Below are positions 18,447-29,313 of a DNA stretch of 64,000 bases, in pieces. Position 1 is the first letter of the stretch; each line of letters begins with the position of its first letter. Source of the DNA: CAIKMD01 sp963702925. GTDB taxonomy: Bacteria; Pseudomonadota; Alphaproteobacteria; ATCC43930; CGMCC-115725. Both the position numbers and the translations under genes were made by a program. The notes beneath the pieces are model-generated. The model was given only the letters and a program-made list of their open reading frames with translations, did no database searches and had not been told where the DNA came from. The stretch spans positions 3,472,001 to 3,536,000 of the forward strand of contig OY969771.1 of assembly GCA_963702925.1 (NCBI GenBank), written 5' to 3'.

Positions 18447-19279
18447 AGCCGCTCGGCCAGGAAGCGGATCAGGCGCGGCGCGAAAAATCCCGAGAAGCCG
18501 CCCGGCTCTTCCAGCGGGTCCGTGCCCCAGAAATGCGGCGCCCCTTGCGCAATCGAGGTGCGGACGAAGAACCCCGCCTGCTTCAAGGCGGTGACGAAGG
18601 CCGCCGATTGGCTCGCAACCTCGACCACGTCGTCCTCGGTGCCGTAAGCGATCAGGAAAGCGGTCTGATTGTTGTCGCGCGTGACATAGCTCGTGGGCGA
18701 CGCTTCGAAATAGATACGGCGATTGTCGAGCGGCGCCGCGCCGAGAAATTTTTCCGTGATCTGATCGCGCGGCCGCGCCACCAAATCGTGCTGCCACTGC
18801 GCTGCCATGTCGTAGACACCGTAAAGCCCGACCGCTGCTTTGACTCTGGCGCTGAGCGAAGCATAGGGATCGTCGCGATAAGCGCCTGCAAAAAGCGGGG
18901 CATCGCCGGCAAGCGCCACCAGCGCCGCGAGATGGGCGCCAGCGGAATCGCCGATCAGGCCGATACGTTTGGGATCGACCTTGAGCGCCTGCGCCGAGCC
19001 GCGCAGATATTGCACCGCGGCGCGCACGTCATGGACGGCTTCGGGGTAGCTCTTCTGATTGGGCTTGCAGAGGCGGTAATCGATCGAGAACAGCACATAG
19101 CCGCGCGTGGCGAGATAGGGGCCCCAATGGCGATAGGATGCCCGCGTGCCGAGCTGCCAGCCGCCGCCATGCACGGCGACCAGTGCCGGAAAGGGGCCGC
19201 TGCCTTCGGGCGCATAAATGTCGCCGAGCAGCGACACGCCGTCATGCGTGGCATAGGTCACTCCGTTCTGTTCATGCAT
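18443..19279 (-). CDS. Alpha/beta hydrolase (HSL-like esterase/lipase)
   Basis: The product is 278 residues. The oxyanion motif HGGGW and nucleophile elbow GDSAG place it in the hormone-sensitive-lipase-like esterases. The acid is probably in AYGTEDDVV and the histidine in GAPHFWG, completing the triad. There is no signal peptide, so it is cytoplasmic. GGAGG lies ahead of the ATG. It overlaps the end of the TPR gene by four bases on the opposite strand. Substrates are probably small acyl esters; the precise role is unknown. Confidence 0.85.
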   Translation of the reverse strand: MHEQNGVTYATHDGVSLLGDIYAPEGSGPFPALVAVHGGGWQLGTRASYRHWGPYLATRGYVLFSIDYRLCKPNQKSYPEAVHDVRAAVQYLRGSAQALKVDPKRIGLIGDSAGAHLAALVALAGDAPLFAGAYRDDPYASLSARVKAAVGLYGVYDMAAQWQHDLVARPRDQITEKFLGAAPLDNRRIYFEASPTSYVTRDNNQTAFLIAYGTEDDVVEVASQSAAFVTALKQAGFFVRTSIAQGAPHFWGTDPLEEPGGFSGFFAPRLIRFLAERL

Positions 19280-19341
19280 GGTCGCTGGTCCTCCGCTGCC
19301 GGGTGTCCAGCTTAATCAAGCGCGGCGCGCACTCGCAATCG

Positions 19342-20046
19342 TCAAAGCGCGATCAGCGCGCCATTCTGCGTCGACGACGCTTCGGCAAGCGCCACGAAAG
19401 GTTCGGTCGCGTCGTCGGGCAGCTTGATCTTGTCGCGATCCTCGAACGGAAAGGCGGCAAAGCGCAACTCCGTGCGCATCGGCCCCGGATCGACGAGGTT
19501 GGCCCGGACCGTGCTCTGGGCCATTTCGCTGGCATAGACTTTGACCATGGCTTCGAGCGCCGCCTTGCTCGCCGCGTAGGCGCCCCAGAAGGGCAGGGCG
19601 CTTCGCGCCGCCTCGCAAGTGGCAAAGACCGCGCGCCCCGCTTCCGACAGCCGAAGCAACGGGTCGAGCGCGCGGATCAGACGCCAATTGGCGGTGAAAT
19701 TGACCTCGGCGATTTCCTGCGCCAGCGCCGGCTCGAAATGTCCCGTCGGCGCCAAATGGCCCAAGACGCCGGCGCAGCCGGCTAAAATATCGAGTTTGCC
19801 GAAGCGCTGATGGAGCGATGCTGCCATCTGATCGATCTGGTCGAATTTGCGCAGATCGAGCGGGACGAGCGTGGCACTCGCGCCGGTTTCGCGGATCGCG
19901 TCGTCGATGCGTTCGAGGTTTTTGGTGTTGCGCGCCAACAGAACGACATGTGCGCCTTCGGCGGCGTAGCGTTTTGCCACCGCTGCGCCAAGCCCGCGCG
20001 AGGCGCCGGTCACCAGCGCCACTCGGCCTTCGAGACGCTTGGTCAC
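19342..20046 (-). CDS. Short-chain dehydrogenase/reductase
   Basis: The product is 234 residues from a GTG at 20046 that overlaps the purF stop by four bases (GTGA). The N-terminal TGASRGLGAAVA binds NAD(P)H and YAASKAALE supplies the catalytic Tyr and Lys. The expected active-site Ser is not obvious: the strand before the YxxxK reads VFATCEAARS where classical SDRs carry one or two serines. An SDR follows purF in many alphaproteobacteria, where it is often annotated as YciK-like; its substrate is unknown. Confidence 0.85.
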   Translation of the reverse strand: MTKRLEGRVALVTGASRGLGAAVAKRYAAEGAHVVLLARNTKNLERIDDAIRETGASATLVPLDLRKFDQIDQMAASLHQRFGKLDILAGCAGVLGHLAPTGHFEPALAQEIAEVNFTANWRLIRALDPLLRLSEAGRAVFATCEAARSALPFWGAYAASKAALEAMVKVYASEMAQSTVRANLVDPGPMRTELRFAAFPFEDRDKIKLPDDATEPFVALAEASSTQNGALIAL

Positions 20047-21521
20047 ACGTTTTCGGTCAGCAGCGAGAGTTGGGTCGACACCTTGCCGGCGTCGTGATCC
20101 GAGAGCGGAATCGGGTAATCGCCGGTAAAGCAGGCGTCGCAGAACTGCGGCTGCTTCGCGTTGCGCCGCGTCTCGCCGACCGCGCGATAAAGCCCGTCGA
20201 TCGAGAGGAAGGCGAGGCTGTCCGCACCAATGTATTTTCCCATCTCCTGGATGCTCATATGCGAGGCCAGGAGCTTGCTGCGCTCGGGCGTGGCGATGCC
20301 GTAAAAGCAGGAATTGGTCGTGGGCGGGCTCGAAATCCGCATATGGACCTCGCGCGCGCCGGCTTGGCGCACCATCGCCACGATCTTGGTCGAGGTCGTG
20401 CCGCGCACGATCGAATCATCGACCAGGATCACGCGTTTGCCCTGGATATGGGCGCGGTTGGCATTGTGCTTGAGCTTCACGCCCAAATGCCGGATCTGGT
20501 CGGTTGGCTCGATGAAGGTGCGGCCGACATAGTGGTTGCGGATGATGCCAAGCTCGAACGGCAGTTTCGCCTCGCTCGCATAGCCGAGCGCGGCGGGCAC
20601 GCCCGAATCGGGCACCGGGATGACGATGTCGGCCGGCACATGGCTTTCGCGCGCCAATTCGGCGCCGATCCGCTTGCGCGATTCATAGACGCTGATGCCG
20701 TCGACGACGCTGTCGGGCCGGGCGAAATAGATGTATTCGAAAATGCACAGCCGCTTCTTTGCGCGGTCGAACGGCCGGGTCGAACGCAGCCCATGCGGGC
20801 CGACCATCACCAGCTCGCCCGGCTCGACGTCGCGGACGAAGTCCGCGCCGATGATGTCGAGAGCGCAGGATTCCGAAGACACAATCCACGCGTCGCCGAG
20901 TTTACCCAGTACGAGCGGCCGCACGCCCAGCGGATCGCGCACCGCGATCAGGCCTTCTTGCGAGAGAGCGGCAAGCGAGTAGGCGCCTTCCACCTGGCGC
21001 AGCGCATCGACCATGCGCTCTTCGACGCTCAATTTAAGGCTCGTGGCGATGAGGTGAACGATCACCTCGGTGTCGCTGGTCGATTGGAAGAGGCTGCCGC
21101 GCCGCACCAACTGCTGGCGCATCTTGTAGGAGTTGGTGAGGTTGCCGTTGTGGCAGATGGCGAGGCCGCCGAACTCGAAATCGGCAAAGAGCGGCTGGAC
21201 GTTGCGCATCGCCACCTCGCCCGTGGTGGCATAGCGCACATGGCCGATGGCCGAATGGCCGGAAAGCCGGCCGATCACTTCCTTGGAGCTGAAATTCTCG
21301 CCGACATGGCCCATGCCGCGATGGGCATGGAACTGCTCGCCGTCATAGGCGACGATCCCGGCGGCTTCTTGGCCGCGATGCTGCAGCGCGTGCAGCCCGA
21401 GCGCGGTCAGCGCCGCCGCTTCGGGATGTCCGAAAATGCCGAACACGCCGCACTCTTCATGCGGATGGTCGTCGTCGAAGGGGAGGGTGGTCTGCATGGG
21501 CCTCGGGCTTAAGGTGGGCAT
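20043..21521 (-). CDS. purF: Amidophosphoribosyltransferase
   Basis: The product is up to 492 residues. It catalyses the first committed step of purine synthesis, PRPP plus glutamine to phosphoribosylamine. The nucleophile Cys lies in HEECGVFGI; the short leader before it is normally removed. The glutaminase motif HRGQEAAGI and the PRPP-binding VILVDDSIVRGTT are clear. The start could be ATG at 21521 or the in-frame ATG at 21497 (MQTTLPF); neither has a strong Shine-Dalgarno. It follows cvpA, the usual neighbour. Confidence 0.96.
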   Translation of the reverse strand: MPTLSPRPMQTTLPFDDDHPHEECGVFGIFGHPEAAALTALGLHALQHRGQEAAGIVAYDGEQFHAHRGMGHVGENFSSKEVIGRLSGHSAIGHVRYATTGEVAMRNVQPLFADFEFGGLAICHNGNLTNSYKMRQQLVRRGSLFQSTSDTEVIVHLIATSLKLSVEERMVDALRQVEGAYSLAALSQEGLIAVRDPLGVRPLVLGKLGDAWIVSSESCALDIIGADFVRDVEPGELVMVGPHGLRSTRPFDRAKKRLCIFEYIYFARPDSVVDGISVYESRKRIGAELARESHVPADIVIPVPDSGVPAALGYASEAKLPFELGIIRNHYVGRTFIEPTDQIRHLGVKLKHNANRAHIQGKRVILVDDSIVRGTTSTKIVAMVRQAGAREVHMRISSPPTTNSCFYGIATPERSKLLASHMSIQEMGKYIGADSLAFLSIDGLYRAVGETRRNAKQPQFCDACFTGDYPIPLSDHDAGKVSTQLSLLTENV

Positions 21522-21577
21522 CGCGCGGCCTGGAAACCAGTTTCTACACGGAACCCCAACAATCCGCCAGCCCCGGC

Positions 21578-22224
21578 TCAGTGCGCGTTCTGCTGTTCGA
21601 TAAGACGGTTAAAGTCGCGTTGCTCGTTCGGCGTATAGGCGGGCTGGTCGTCGCCCGTAGGCTTCGGATTGGATGCCGGATTGGTAAACGCGCCGATCGC
21701 GCGCTCGGCCTCTTTTTCGACGTTGATTGCCTCGTGTCCCGGCCCGCTAGCGCGCGGACGCGAAAAATAGTGCTCCAGCCATTCGGCGGCGGCGTCGAGA
21801 TAGGGCAAGGTGCGCGAGTCGCCGAACCATCCCGGGCGGTGGTCGCCTGCGGGCAGCGCCCAGGCGAGCGCGATATAGCCGAGACAGACGAGAACCAGGC
21901 CGCGCAGTAGCCCGAAGGCCAGTCCAAGCGTGCGGTCGATGGGTGACAGGGCGCTGCGCTTGACATGCCCCGCCAAGGCCTTTGCGACAATGTGAAGCAC
22001 GATCAAGGCGACGATGAAGATCGTCGCTGCCGCGGCAATCTCGGCAATCACGCCCTTGGGCAGGATGCGCTCGAAAGGGGGCACCAGATAGGGAAAGGCA
22101 TAAAACGCGGCGAACGCGGCCAGGACCCAGGCGCCGATGGAAAGCGCCTCACGTACGAATCCGCGCGAATAGGCGAAAACGCCCGATAACAGGACGACGC
22201 CGATCACGACGATATCGAAAACGG

Positions 22225-22228
<4 letters not shown>
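21578..22228 (-). CDS. cvpA: CvpA family membrane protein
   Basis: The product is 216 residues from a GTG at 22228 that overlaps the radA stop (GTGA). Four hydrophobic helices fill the first 160 residues, with the family pattern VVLLSGVFAYSRGFVREALS at the N-terminus; the tail is polar. CvpA was named for colicin V production and is linked to envelope stress and purine-linked operons; the exact mechanism is unclear. It lies between radA and purF as in many proteobacteria. Confidence 0.88.
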
Positions 22229-23670
<1,442 letters not shown>

Positions 23671-23704
23671 GCTCACTCTCCGGTCTTGCTTGCCGCCCGG
23701 CCCG

Positions 23705-24481
23705 TCACAACGCGCGCACCTCCATCTGGATCGGACCTTCGGCGCGCCCATGGATGAACTGGTCAACATAGGGATTGCCGGAATGGTCGATCTCGGAGCC
23801 TTTGCCGCTCCAAATGATCCGGCCTTTGTAGATCATCGCAATGCGGTCCGCGATTTTGTGCGCGCTTGCCATGTCATGCGTGATCGAGATCGCGGTTGCG
23901 CCGAGATCGCGCACGCATTTGACGATCAGATTGTTGATCACGTCGCCCATGATCGGATCGAGGCCCGTGGTCGGCTCGTCGAAAATGATGATCTCGGGCT
24001 CGGCGGCGATCGCGCGCGCCAGCGCCACGCGTTTCTGCATGCCGCCCGACAGCTCCGCCGGCCGAAGCTCGCCGACTTCCGGTCCCAGGCCGACGGCGCC
24101 AAGCTTTTTGAGCGCGATCTCCTTGGCGGCCTCGCGTTCCATGCCGCGCCCTTGGATCAAGCCGAAAGCGACGTTCTCCCAGACGCGCAGCGAGTCGAAC
24201 AGCGCCGCGCCCTGGAACAACATGCCGAATTTCTGCAGCAGCGCCTCGCGCCGGCTGCGTGGCAAGCTGGTCACTTCTTGTCCGTCGATCGTGATCGAGC
24301 CGGCATCGGCGTCGAGCAAGCCGAGGATGCATTTCACCAGCACCGATTTGCCGGTGCCGGAACCGCCGATGACGACCACGCTCTCGCCAACGCCGATATC
24401 GAGGTCGATTCCGTCGAGCACGATTTTAGGGCCGAACGCCTTTTTCAATCCGCGCACTGCGATTTTCGGTGTCGCGCTCAT
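23705..24481 (-). CDS. mlaF: Mla-type ABC transporter ATP-binding protein
   Basis: The product is 258 residues with Walker A GGSGTGKS, signature LSGGMQKR, and Walker B IIIFDEPTTGLDP. LSGGMQKR, with Met-Gln-Lys-Arg, is typical of the MlaF/Ttg2A group of lipid transporters. It is two bases after mlaE. MlaFE drives phospholipid movement between inner and outer membrane. The substrate-binding MlaD and periplasmic MlaC are not adjacent and must be encoded elsewhere; an mlaA is at the start of this window. Confidence 0.9.
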   Translation of the reverse strand: MSATPKIAVRGLKKAFGPKIVLDGIDLDIGVGESVVVIGGSGTGKSVLVKCILGLLDADAGSITIDGQEVTSLPRSRREALLQKFGMLFQGAALFDSLRVWENVAFGLIQGRGMEREAAKEIALKKLGAVGLGPEVGELRPAELSGGMQKRVALARAIAAEPEIIIFDEPTTGLDPIMGDVINNLIVKCVRDLGATAISITHDMASAHKIADRIAMIYKGRIIWSGKGSEIDHSGNPYVDQFIHGRAEGPIQMEVRAL

Positions 24482-24483
24482 CG

Positions 24484-25254
24484 TTAGAACAACACGCTGG
24501 TCAAGATGTAGTCGAAGAGCAGGATCATCACCGATGCCGAGACAACGGCGTAGGTCGTCGCCGCGCCGACGCCCTGTGCGCCGCCGCGCGAATGGTAGCC
24601 GTGATAGCAGCCCATGAGCGCGATGATAAAGCCGAAGGCGCTGGCCTTGATCAGGCCCGAGAACACGTCCTTCGCGGTCAGGTTGTCGGCGGTATTGTGC
24701 AGATAGGTCGCCGGATTGAAGCCGAACTTATAGGTGGCGACGATATAGCCGCCGAAGACGCCGATGATATCCGCCACAAGCACCAGCATTGGCACGGTCA
24801 CCAGTCCGGCGACGACGCGCGGCACGACGAGATATTTGAACGGGTTGGTCGACAGGGTCGACAAGGCGTCGATCTGGTCGGTCACGCGCATCGTGCCGAT
24901 CTCGGCGGCGATCGCGGCGCCGATGCGCCCGGCCACCATCAGTGCGGCGATTACCGGCCCCAATTCGCGCGTGACCGACAGCACGACCACCGTCGCCATG
25001 GCGCTTTCGGCGCCGAACCGGCTGAAGCCGGTATGAGTTTGCAGCGCCAGCACCATGCCCGTGAAAATCGCCGTGAGGCCGACGACCGGCAAAGAATAAT
25101 AGCCGATGTCGATCATCTGCTTGCCGACGAGGCTGACGTAAAAAGGGCGGCGAAAGCAGTGGCTGACGGCGTTAAAGGTAAAGATCGCCAGACGGCCGCT
25201 GGCGCCGAGGAAGGCGATGAAGACGCGGCCGACCGAGGCCAGGAAATCGAGCAT
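24484..25254 (-). CDS. mlaE: Mla-type ABC transporter permease
   Basis: The product is 256 residues with five to six membrane helices and the MlaE-family EIGTMRVTDQIDAL coupling segment, followed by VVPRVVAGL. It forms the membrane channel partner of MlaF. It starts six bases after alr and is followed directly by mlaF, so dnaB-alr-mlaE-mlaF form a tight run. The N-terminus is longer than in E. coli MlaE, as in some alphaproteobacterial homologues with an N-terminal amphipathic stretch. Confidence 0.9.
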   Translation of the reverse strand: MLDFLASVGRVFIAFLGASGRLAIFTFNAVSHCFRRPFYVSLVGKQMIDIGYYSLPVVGLTAIFTGMVLALQTHTGFSRFGAESAMATVVVLSVTRELGPVIAALMVAGRIGAAIAAEIGTMRVTDQIDALSTLSTNPFKYLVVPRVVAGLVTVPMLVLVADIIGVFGGYIVATYKFGFNPATYLHNTADNLTAKDVFSGLIKASAFGFIIALMGCYHGYHSRGGAQGVGAATTYAVVSASVMILLFDYILTSVLF

Positions 25255-25260
25255 CTTTGT

Positions 25261-26400
25261 CTACCGCTTTCCGCCGCGATAAACGCGCAGACAGCGTCGG
25301 CCGAGCGAGGTCAGAATCTCGTAACCGATGGTCTGGGCGGCGTAAGCGGCGTCGTCGACGCCGTAGCGCTCGTCGAGCAGATCGGCAAAAGCTCCCGGTT
25401 GAACGACACGCGGATCGATGCCGGTCACGTCGAGGGTCAGGAGATCCATGGAGATCCGTCCGATGACCGGAGCCGGCTTCCCGGCAATTCGGGCTGTGCC
25501 GCGATGGCTCGAAGAGCGGAGCCACCCATCGGCGTAACCCATCGCCACGGTGGCGATTCGTCCCGGCCGATCAACGCGGTGCGCGGCACCATATCCAACG
25601 GTCTCCCCCCTGTCAACGTCGCGGGTCTGGAGGATTTTCGCTTTCAGACGAACGACTTGCTTCATCGGATTGGGGCGGCCGGCGAGCGGGTTGACGCCGT
25701 AGATCGCGGCCCCTGCGCGCACCATGTCGAAATGGAAATCCGCGCCGAGAAAAATCCCCGAGGATGAAGAGAGGCTTGCCGGTGCGCGCGGCAAAATCCG
25801 CAGCGCGGCGCGGAACGCATCGAGCTGTTCCAAGTTCATCGGATGCGCCGGCTCCCCGGCGCAGGCGAGGTGCGAAATGATGAGATTGAGCTTGAAGCCT
25901 TTGAGCAGCGCGGGCTCGGCCGCCAGCTGTTGCAGCTCGCGATGCGGCAGGCCGAGCCGCGCGAGACCCGTGTCGATATGCAGCATCGCCGGCAACCCGC
26001 CACGCGGCCGCGCATACTCGTGCCATTGCAGGACCTGACCCAGATCGTTGAGCACGGGCATAAGCCTGCCCTTGGCGAAATCGGCGGGCGCGCCCATGGC
26101 GAGTCCGTTCAGCACGGCGATCTGAGCGCGCGGCAAAAGCGCCCGCAGCTCGAGCCCTTCGATCAAGGTGGCGACGAAGAAAGTCTTGCATCCCGCGCGG
26201 GCCAGGACCGGGGCGATTTCATCGACGCCGAGGCCGTAGGCGTCGGCCTTCACCACCGCGGCGCACCGCGTGCCGAAGGTCAGGCGTTCGCCGAGCAGCT
26301 TCCAGTTCGAGACGACCGCGTCGAGATCGATCTCGAGGATCGCGCCGGCCCGCTCGATCGTGCGCGCCCGCGAACGGGCCTGCCGATCAGGGGAAGGCAT
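25261..26400 (-). CDS. alr: Alanine racemase
   Basis: The product is 379 residues. It interconverts L- and D-alanine for peptidoglycan. The PLP lysine is Lys51 in VVKADAYGLG; the second catalytic tyrosine is likely in the GETVGYGAAH segment, and the C-terminal RISMDLLTLDVT motif is typical. Its start overlaps the end of dnaB by 14 bases. The dnaB-alr pairing is conserved in alphaproteobacteria. Confidence 0.96.
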   Translation of the reverse strand: MPSPDRQARSRARTIERAGAILEIDLDAVVSNWKLLGERLTFGTRCAAVVKADAYGLGVDEIAPVLARAGCKTFFVATLIEGLELRALLPRAQIAVLNGLAMGAPADFAKGRLMPVLNDLGQVLQWHEYARPRGGLPAMLHIDTGLARLGLPHRELQQLAAEPALLKGFKLNLIISHLACAGEPAHPMNLEQLDAFRAALRILPRAPASLSSSSGIFLGADFHFDMVRAGAAIYGVNPLAGRPNPMKQVVRLKAKILQTRDVDRGETVGYGAAHRVDRPGRIATVAMGYADGWLRSSSHRGTARIAGKPAPVIGRISMDLLTLDVTGIDPRVVQPGAFADLLDERYGVDDAAYAAQTIGYEILTSLGRRCLRVYRGGKR

Positions 26401-27904
26401 CGGGCAGGCGGTCGCCGCTGATGAAGTTTTCGAAACGGGTGGTGTCGTGCGCGAAGCGGAGCGTCACTTTGCCGATCGGGCCATGCCGTTGCTTGGCGAC
26501 CAGGACTTCGGCGATGCCGGTGGTTTCCTGGAGACGCTTTTGCCAATCCTCGTAGCGCGCATTGTAGCGCTCTTCGGATTCTTCGGGCCGGCGCGAAGGC
26601 TCGCCGCGGCTCAGATAATATTCCTCGCGGAAGACGAACATGACGACGTCCGCGTCCTGCTCGATGGAGCCCGATTCGCGCAGATCCGACAGCATCGGCC
26701 GCTTGTCCTCGCGCGCCTCGACCGCGCGCGAGAGCTGCGACAGCGCGAGGACGGGCACGTTGAGCTCCTTGGCGAGCGCTTTCAGGCCGCGCGTGATCTC
26801 GGAGATTTCCTGGACACGGTTCTCCGCGCCGTTATCGGAGCCGCGCAGGAGCTGCAGATAATCGACGATCACGAGCCCCAGCCCCTGCTGGCGCAGCAAG
26901 CGGCGGGCTCGGGTCCGGAGGCCCGCGATGGTGAGCGCCGGCGTATCGTCGACGAAGAACGGCACCGAGGCCAGGCGCTGGCTCGCCAGCACGAAGCGGT
27001 CGAAATCCTCGTGGCTGACTTCGCCTTTGCGGATATTGTTCGACGGCACGCCCGATTCCTCGGAAAGAATGCGCGTCGCAAGCTGTTCGGCCGACATTTC
27101 GAGCGAGAAAAACCCGACCACGGCGCCGTCCTCGGCAATGGTCTTTCCATCGGGCGCTTTGGCGGGATGGTAGGCGCGCGCGGCATTGAAGCCGATATTG
27201 GTCGCCAGCGCCGTCTTGCCCATCGAGGGCCGGCCTGCCAGCACGATCAAATCCGACGGGTGCAATCCGCCCAGGAGCTTATCGATGTCGAGAAAGCCGG
27301 TCGAAACGCCGGTGGTTCGCCCCGAGCGCTTGAAGGCCGCCTCGGCCTGCATGATCGCGTTGCTGAGCGCGTTGCTGAAGGGCCGGAAGCCGCCCTCGTA
27401 TTGCCCCGTCTCAGCGAGGTCGAAGAGCCTTTTCTCCGCCGTTTCGATCTGCTGGCTTGCTTGACGATCGAGGTCGTGCTCGAACGCTTCATTGACCACA
27501 TCCTCGCCGATCGCGATAAGCTGGCGGCGGAGATAGAGGTCGTGAATCGTGCGGCCGTAATCCTCGGCATTGATGATCGTGACCACCGAGGCAGCGAGCC
27601 GCGCGAGATATTGCGCGCCACCTATTTCCGCCAGCGCGCCGTCCTGGTCGAACAGATTCTTCAGCGTCACCGGATTGGCGAGCTGGCCGCGCTCCATCAA
27701 TTTCGCAATCGCAGCAAAGATACGGCCGTGAACGGCCTCGGCGAAATGCTCGGGCCGCAGAAACTCGGCGACGCGATGATAAGCGGCGTTGTTGACGAGA
27801 ATCGCGCCCAAAAGCGCCTGCTCGGCTTCGACATTCGCCGGCGGCATACGGAATTGAACATCGCCTTCACGCAGCGGCGTAACATTGGACGCGGTATTTT
27901 CCAT
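26387..27904 (-). CDS. dnaB: Replicative DNA helicase DnaB
   Basis: The product is 505 residues. The N-terminal DnaB domain (EQALLGAILVNN) is followed by a RecA-type ATPase with Walker A GRPSMGKTA, the H1a DYLQLL aspartate, and SQLSRAVEAREDKRP. It unwinds DNA at the replication fork. A short extension at the C-terminus is normal for the class. Upstream there is no Shine-Dalgarno, but an extended -10-like element sits seven bases before the ATG, so the transcript may be leaderless. Confidence 0.96.
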   Translation of the reverse strand: MENTASNVTPLREGDVQFRMPPANVEAEQALLGAILVNNAAYHRVAEFLRPEHFAEAVHGRIFAAIAKLMERGQLANPVTLKNLFDQDGALAEIGGAQYLARLAASVVTIINAEDYGRTIHDLYLRRQLIAIGEDVVNEAFEHDLDRQASQQIETAEKRLFDLAETGQYEGGFRPFSNALSNAIMQAEAAFKRSGRTTGVSTGFLDIDKLLGGLHPSDLIVLAGRPSMGKTALATNIGFNAARAYHPAKAPDGKTIAEDGAVVGFFSLEMSAEQLATRILSEESGVPSNNIRKGEVSHEDFDRFVLASQRLASVPFFVDDTPALTIAGLRTRARRLLRQQGLGLVIVDYLQLLRGSDNGAENRVQEISEITRGLKALAKELNVPVLALSQLSRAVEAREDKRPMLSDLRESGSIEQDADVVMFVFREEYYLSRGEPSRRPEESEERYNARYEDWQKRLQETTGIAEVLVAKQRHGPIGKVTLRFAHDTTRFENFISGDRLPDAFP

Positions 27905-27911
27905 GGCCGCG

Positions 27912-27920
27912 ATGTTAGCA
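27912..27920 (-). promoter_or_regulatory. Extended -10 element before dnaB
   Basis: On the minus strand the sequence reads TGCTAACAT, an extended -10 (TGn plus TAACAT), ending seven bases before the dnaB ATG. No good -35 box is seen. This spacing would put the first transcribed base at or next to the start codon. Confidence 0.35.
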
Positions 27921-27987
27921 CCTGGCGCGCGCAGCGGAACGGTTTATTCGATGCACAGGCTGTGGATTTCGGGGAGCGAGTCGCGCC

Positions 27988-29217
27988 TCACGCGGCGCGT
28001 TCGGCGGCGCGCGGGCGCCGCGCGCGTTCCCAATCGAACATGTAGTCGCGTGTCAAGGGCACGGTGTCGACGCGTTTCGCGATCTGCATCTGAAAATTCA
28101 TGTGTCCTTCGCGGCGGAACGCGACCTCGGACGCGGCGAGATAGAACTCCCACATGCGGCAAAACCGCTCATCGTAAAGCGCGCGGACGCGGTCGCGGCT
28201 TGAAAGGAAGCGCGAGCGCCAGTGACGCAAGGTTTCCGCATAATGCAGGCGCAGCACTTCGATGTCGGTGATCCAAAGGCCGGTGCGCTCGACCACCGGC
28301 ACGACCTCGGAAATCGCCGGCGAGTAGCCGCCCGGGAAGATATATTTCCGCATCCAGGCATTGGTATAGCCCGGGCCGTCGGAGCGTCCGATGGAGTGCA
28401 GCAGGGCGACCCCGTCATCGGCCAGGATCTCGCGCATTTTCGCGAAGAACGCCGGATATTGGACGACACCGACATGCTCGAACATGCCGACCGAGACGAT
28501 CCGGTCGAATTGGCCGGTGACCTGGCGGTAATCCGTGAGCTCGAAATGGACCCGGTCGCCCAACCCCGCGGCGGCGGCGCGACGCTCCGCGACGCGCAAC
28601 TGCTCGACCGAGAGGGTGATGCCGGTCACTTCCACATCGCATTGCTGCGCGAGATAAATTGCAAGCCCGCCCCAGCCGGAGCCGATGTCGAGCACGCGTT
28701 GACCGGGAGCGAGCAGCAATTTCGAGGCAAGGTGGCGTTTCTTGTTCGACTGCGCCTCTTCCAGCGTATCGTCCGGCGCCGCGAAATAAGCGCAGGAATA
28801 CTGCCGGTCGGTATCGAGAAAGAGGCTGTAGAGCGTATCCGACAAGTCGTAATGATGCGCGACATTCGCGCGCGCCTTGGCCATCGGATTGTATTGCTGG
28901 AAAACCCGCAAAAGCTGGCTGATCCGGTCGCCAAGCCGCATCACCAGATGGGCGGGCGCGAGGCTGAGATTGACCGCCAGGAAATCGAGCAGGTCATAGA
29001 CGCTGCCGTCCTCGACCGTCAGCCTTCCGTCCATGAAGGTTTCGCCGAGCTTCAGCTTGCCGTTGAAGAAAAGCTCGCGCGCCACAGCCGGGTCGTGCAG
29101 CCGGATCGTGATCGTCCGCCACGGCTCGCCGGAAAATACTTCGAGGCGACCTTCCGCATCATAGACGCGAAACGTGCCTCGGCGCACCATATGGCGCAAC
29201 ATATGCGAGAGCAGCAT
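27988..29217 (-). CDS. cfa: Cyclopropane-fatty-acyl-phospholipid synthase
   Basis: The product is 409 residues from the ATG at 29217, chosen because GGAGGGG lies seven bases upstream; a longer reading from 29265 lacks this. It has an N-terminal lipid-binding region and a C-terminal SAM methyltransferase with LDIGSGWGGLAIYLA, and the YSCAYF motif. It adds a methylene bridge from SAM to unsaturated phospholipid acyl chains, toughening membranes under acid or osmotic stress. A -35-like CTTGAC sits upstream. It is the dnaB-side end of the accessory block. Confidence 0.93.
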   Translation of the reverse strand: MLLSHMLRHMVRRGTFRVYDAEGRLEVFSGEPWRTITIRLHDPAVARELFFNGKLKLGETFMDGRLTVEDGSVYDLLDFLAVNLSLAPAHLVMRLGDRISQLLRVFQQYNPMAKARANVAHHYDLSDTLYSLFLDTDRQYSCAYFAAPDDTLEEAQSNKKRHLASKLLLAPGQRVLDIGSGWGGLAIYLAQQCDVEVTGITLSVEQLRVAERRAAAAGLGDRVHFELTDYRQVTGQFDRIVSVGMFEHVGVVQYPAFFAKMREILADDGVALLHSIGRSDGPGYTNAWMRKYIFPGGYSPAISEVVPVVERTGLWITDIEVLRLHYAETLRHWRSRFLSSRDRVRALYDERFCRMWEFYLAASEVAFRREGHMNFQMQIAKRVDTVPLTRDYMFDWERARRPRAAERAA

Positions 29218-29313
29218 CGGGCGACCCCTCCGCTTTTTAAGTCCTATGTTGCTCTTATATGTCACTAAACTACAGCGGCGCGGTCAAGACAAGCGCGGCG
29301 TTTGCCGGCATTC

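Noticed and set aside
19818..21512. A 564-codon plus-strand frame opposite purF
   Set aside because: No domain and a shadow composition; purF on the minus strand is certain.
26270..28045. A 591-codon plus-strand frame over dnaB and alr
   Set aside because: It mirrors the codon structure of dnaB and alr; its composition (rich in Arg, His, Asp) is typical of antisense shadows.
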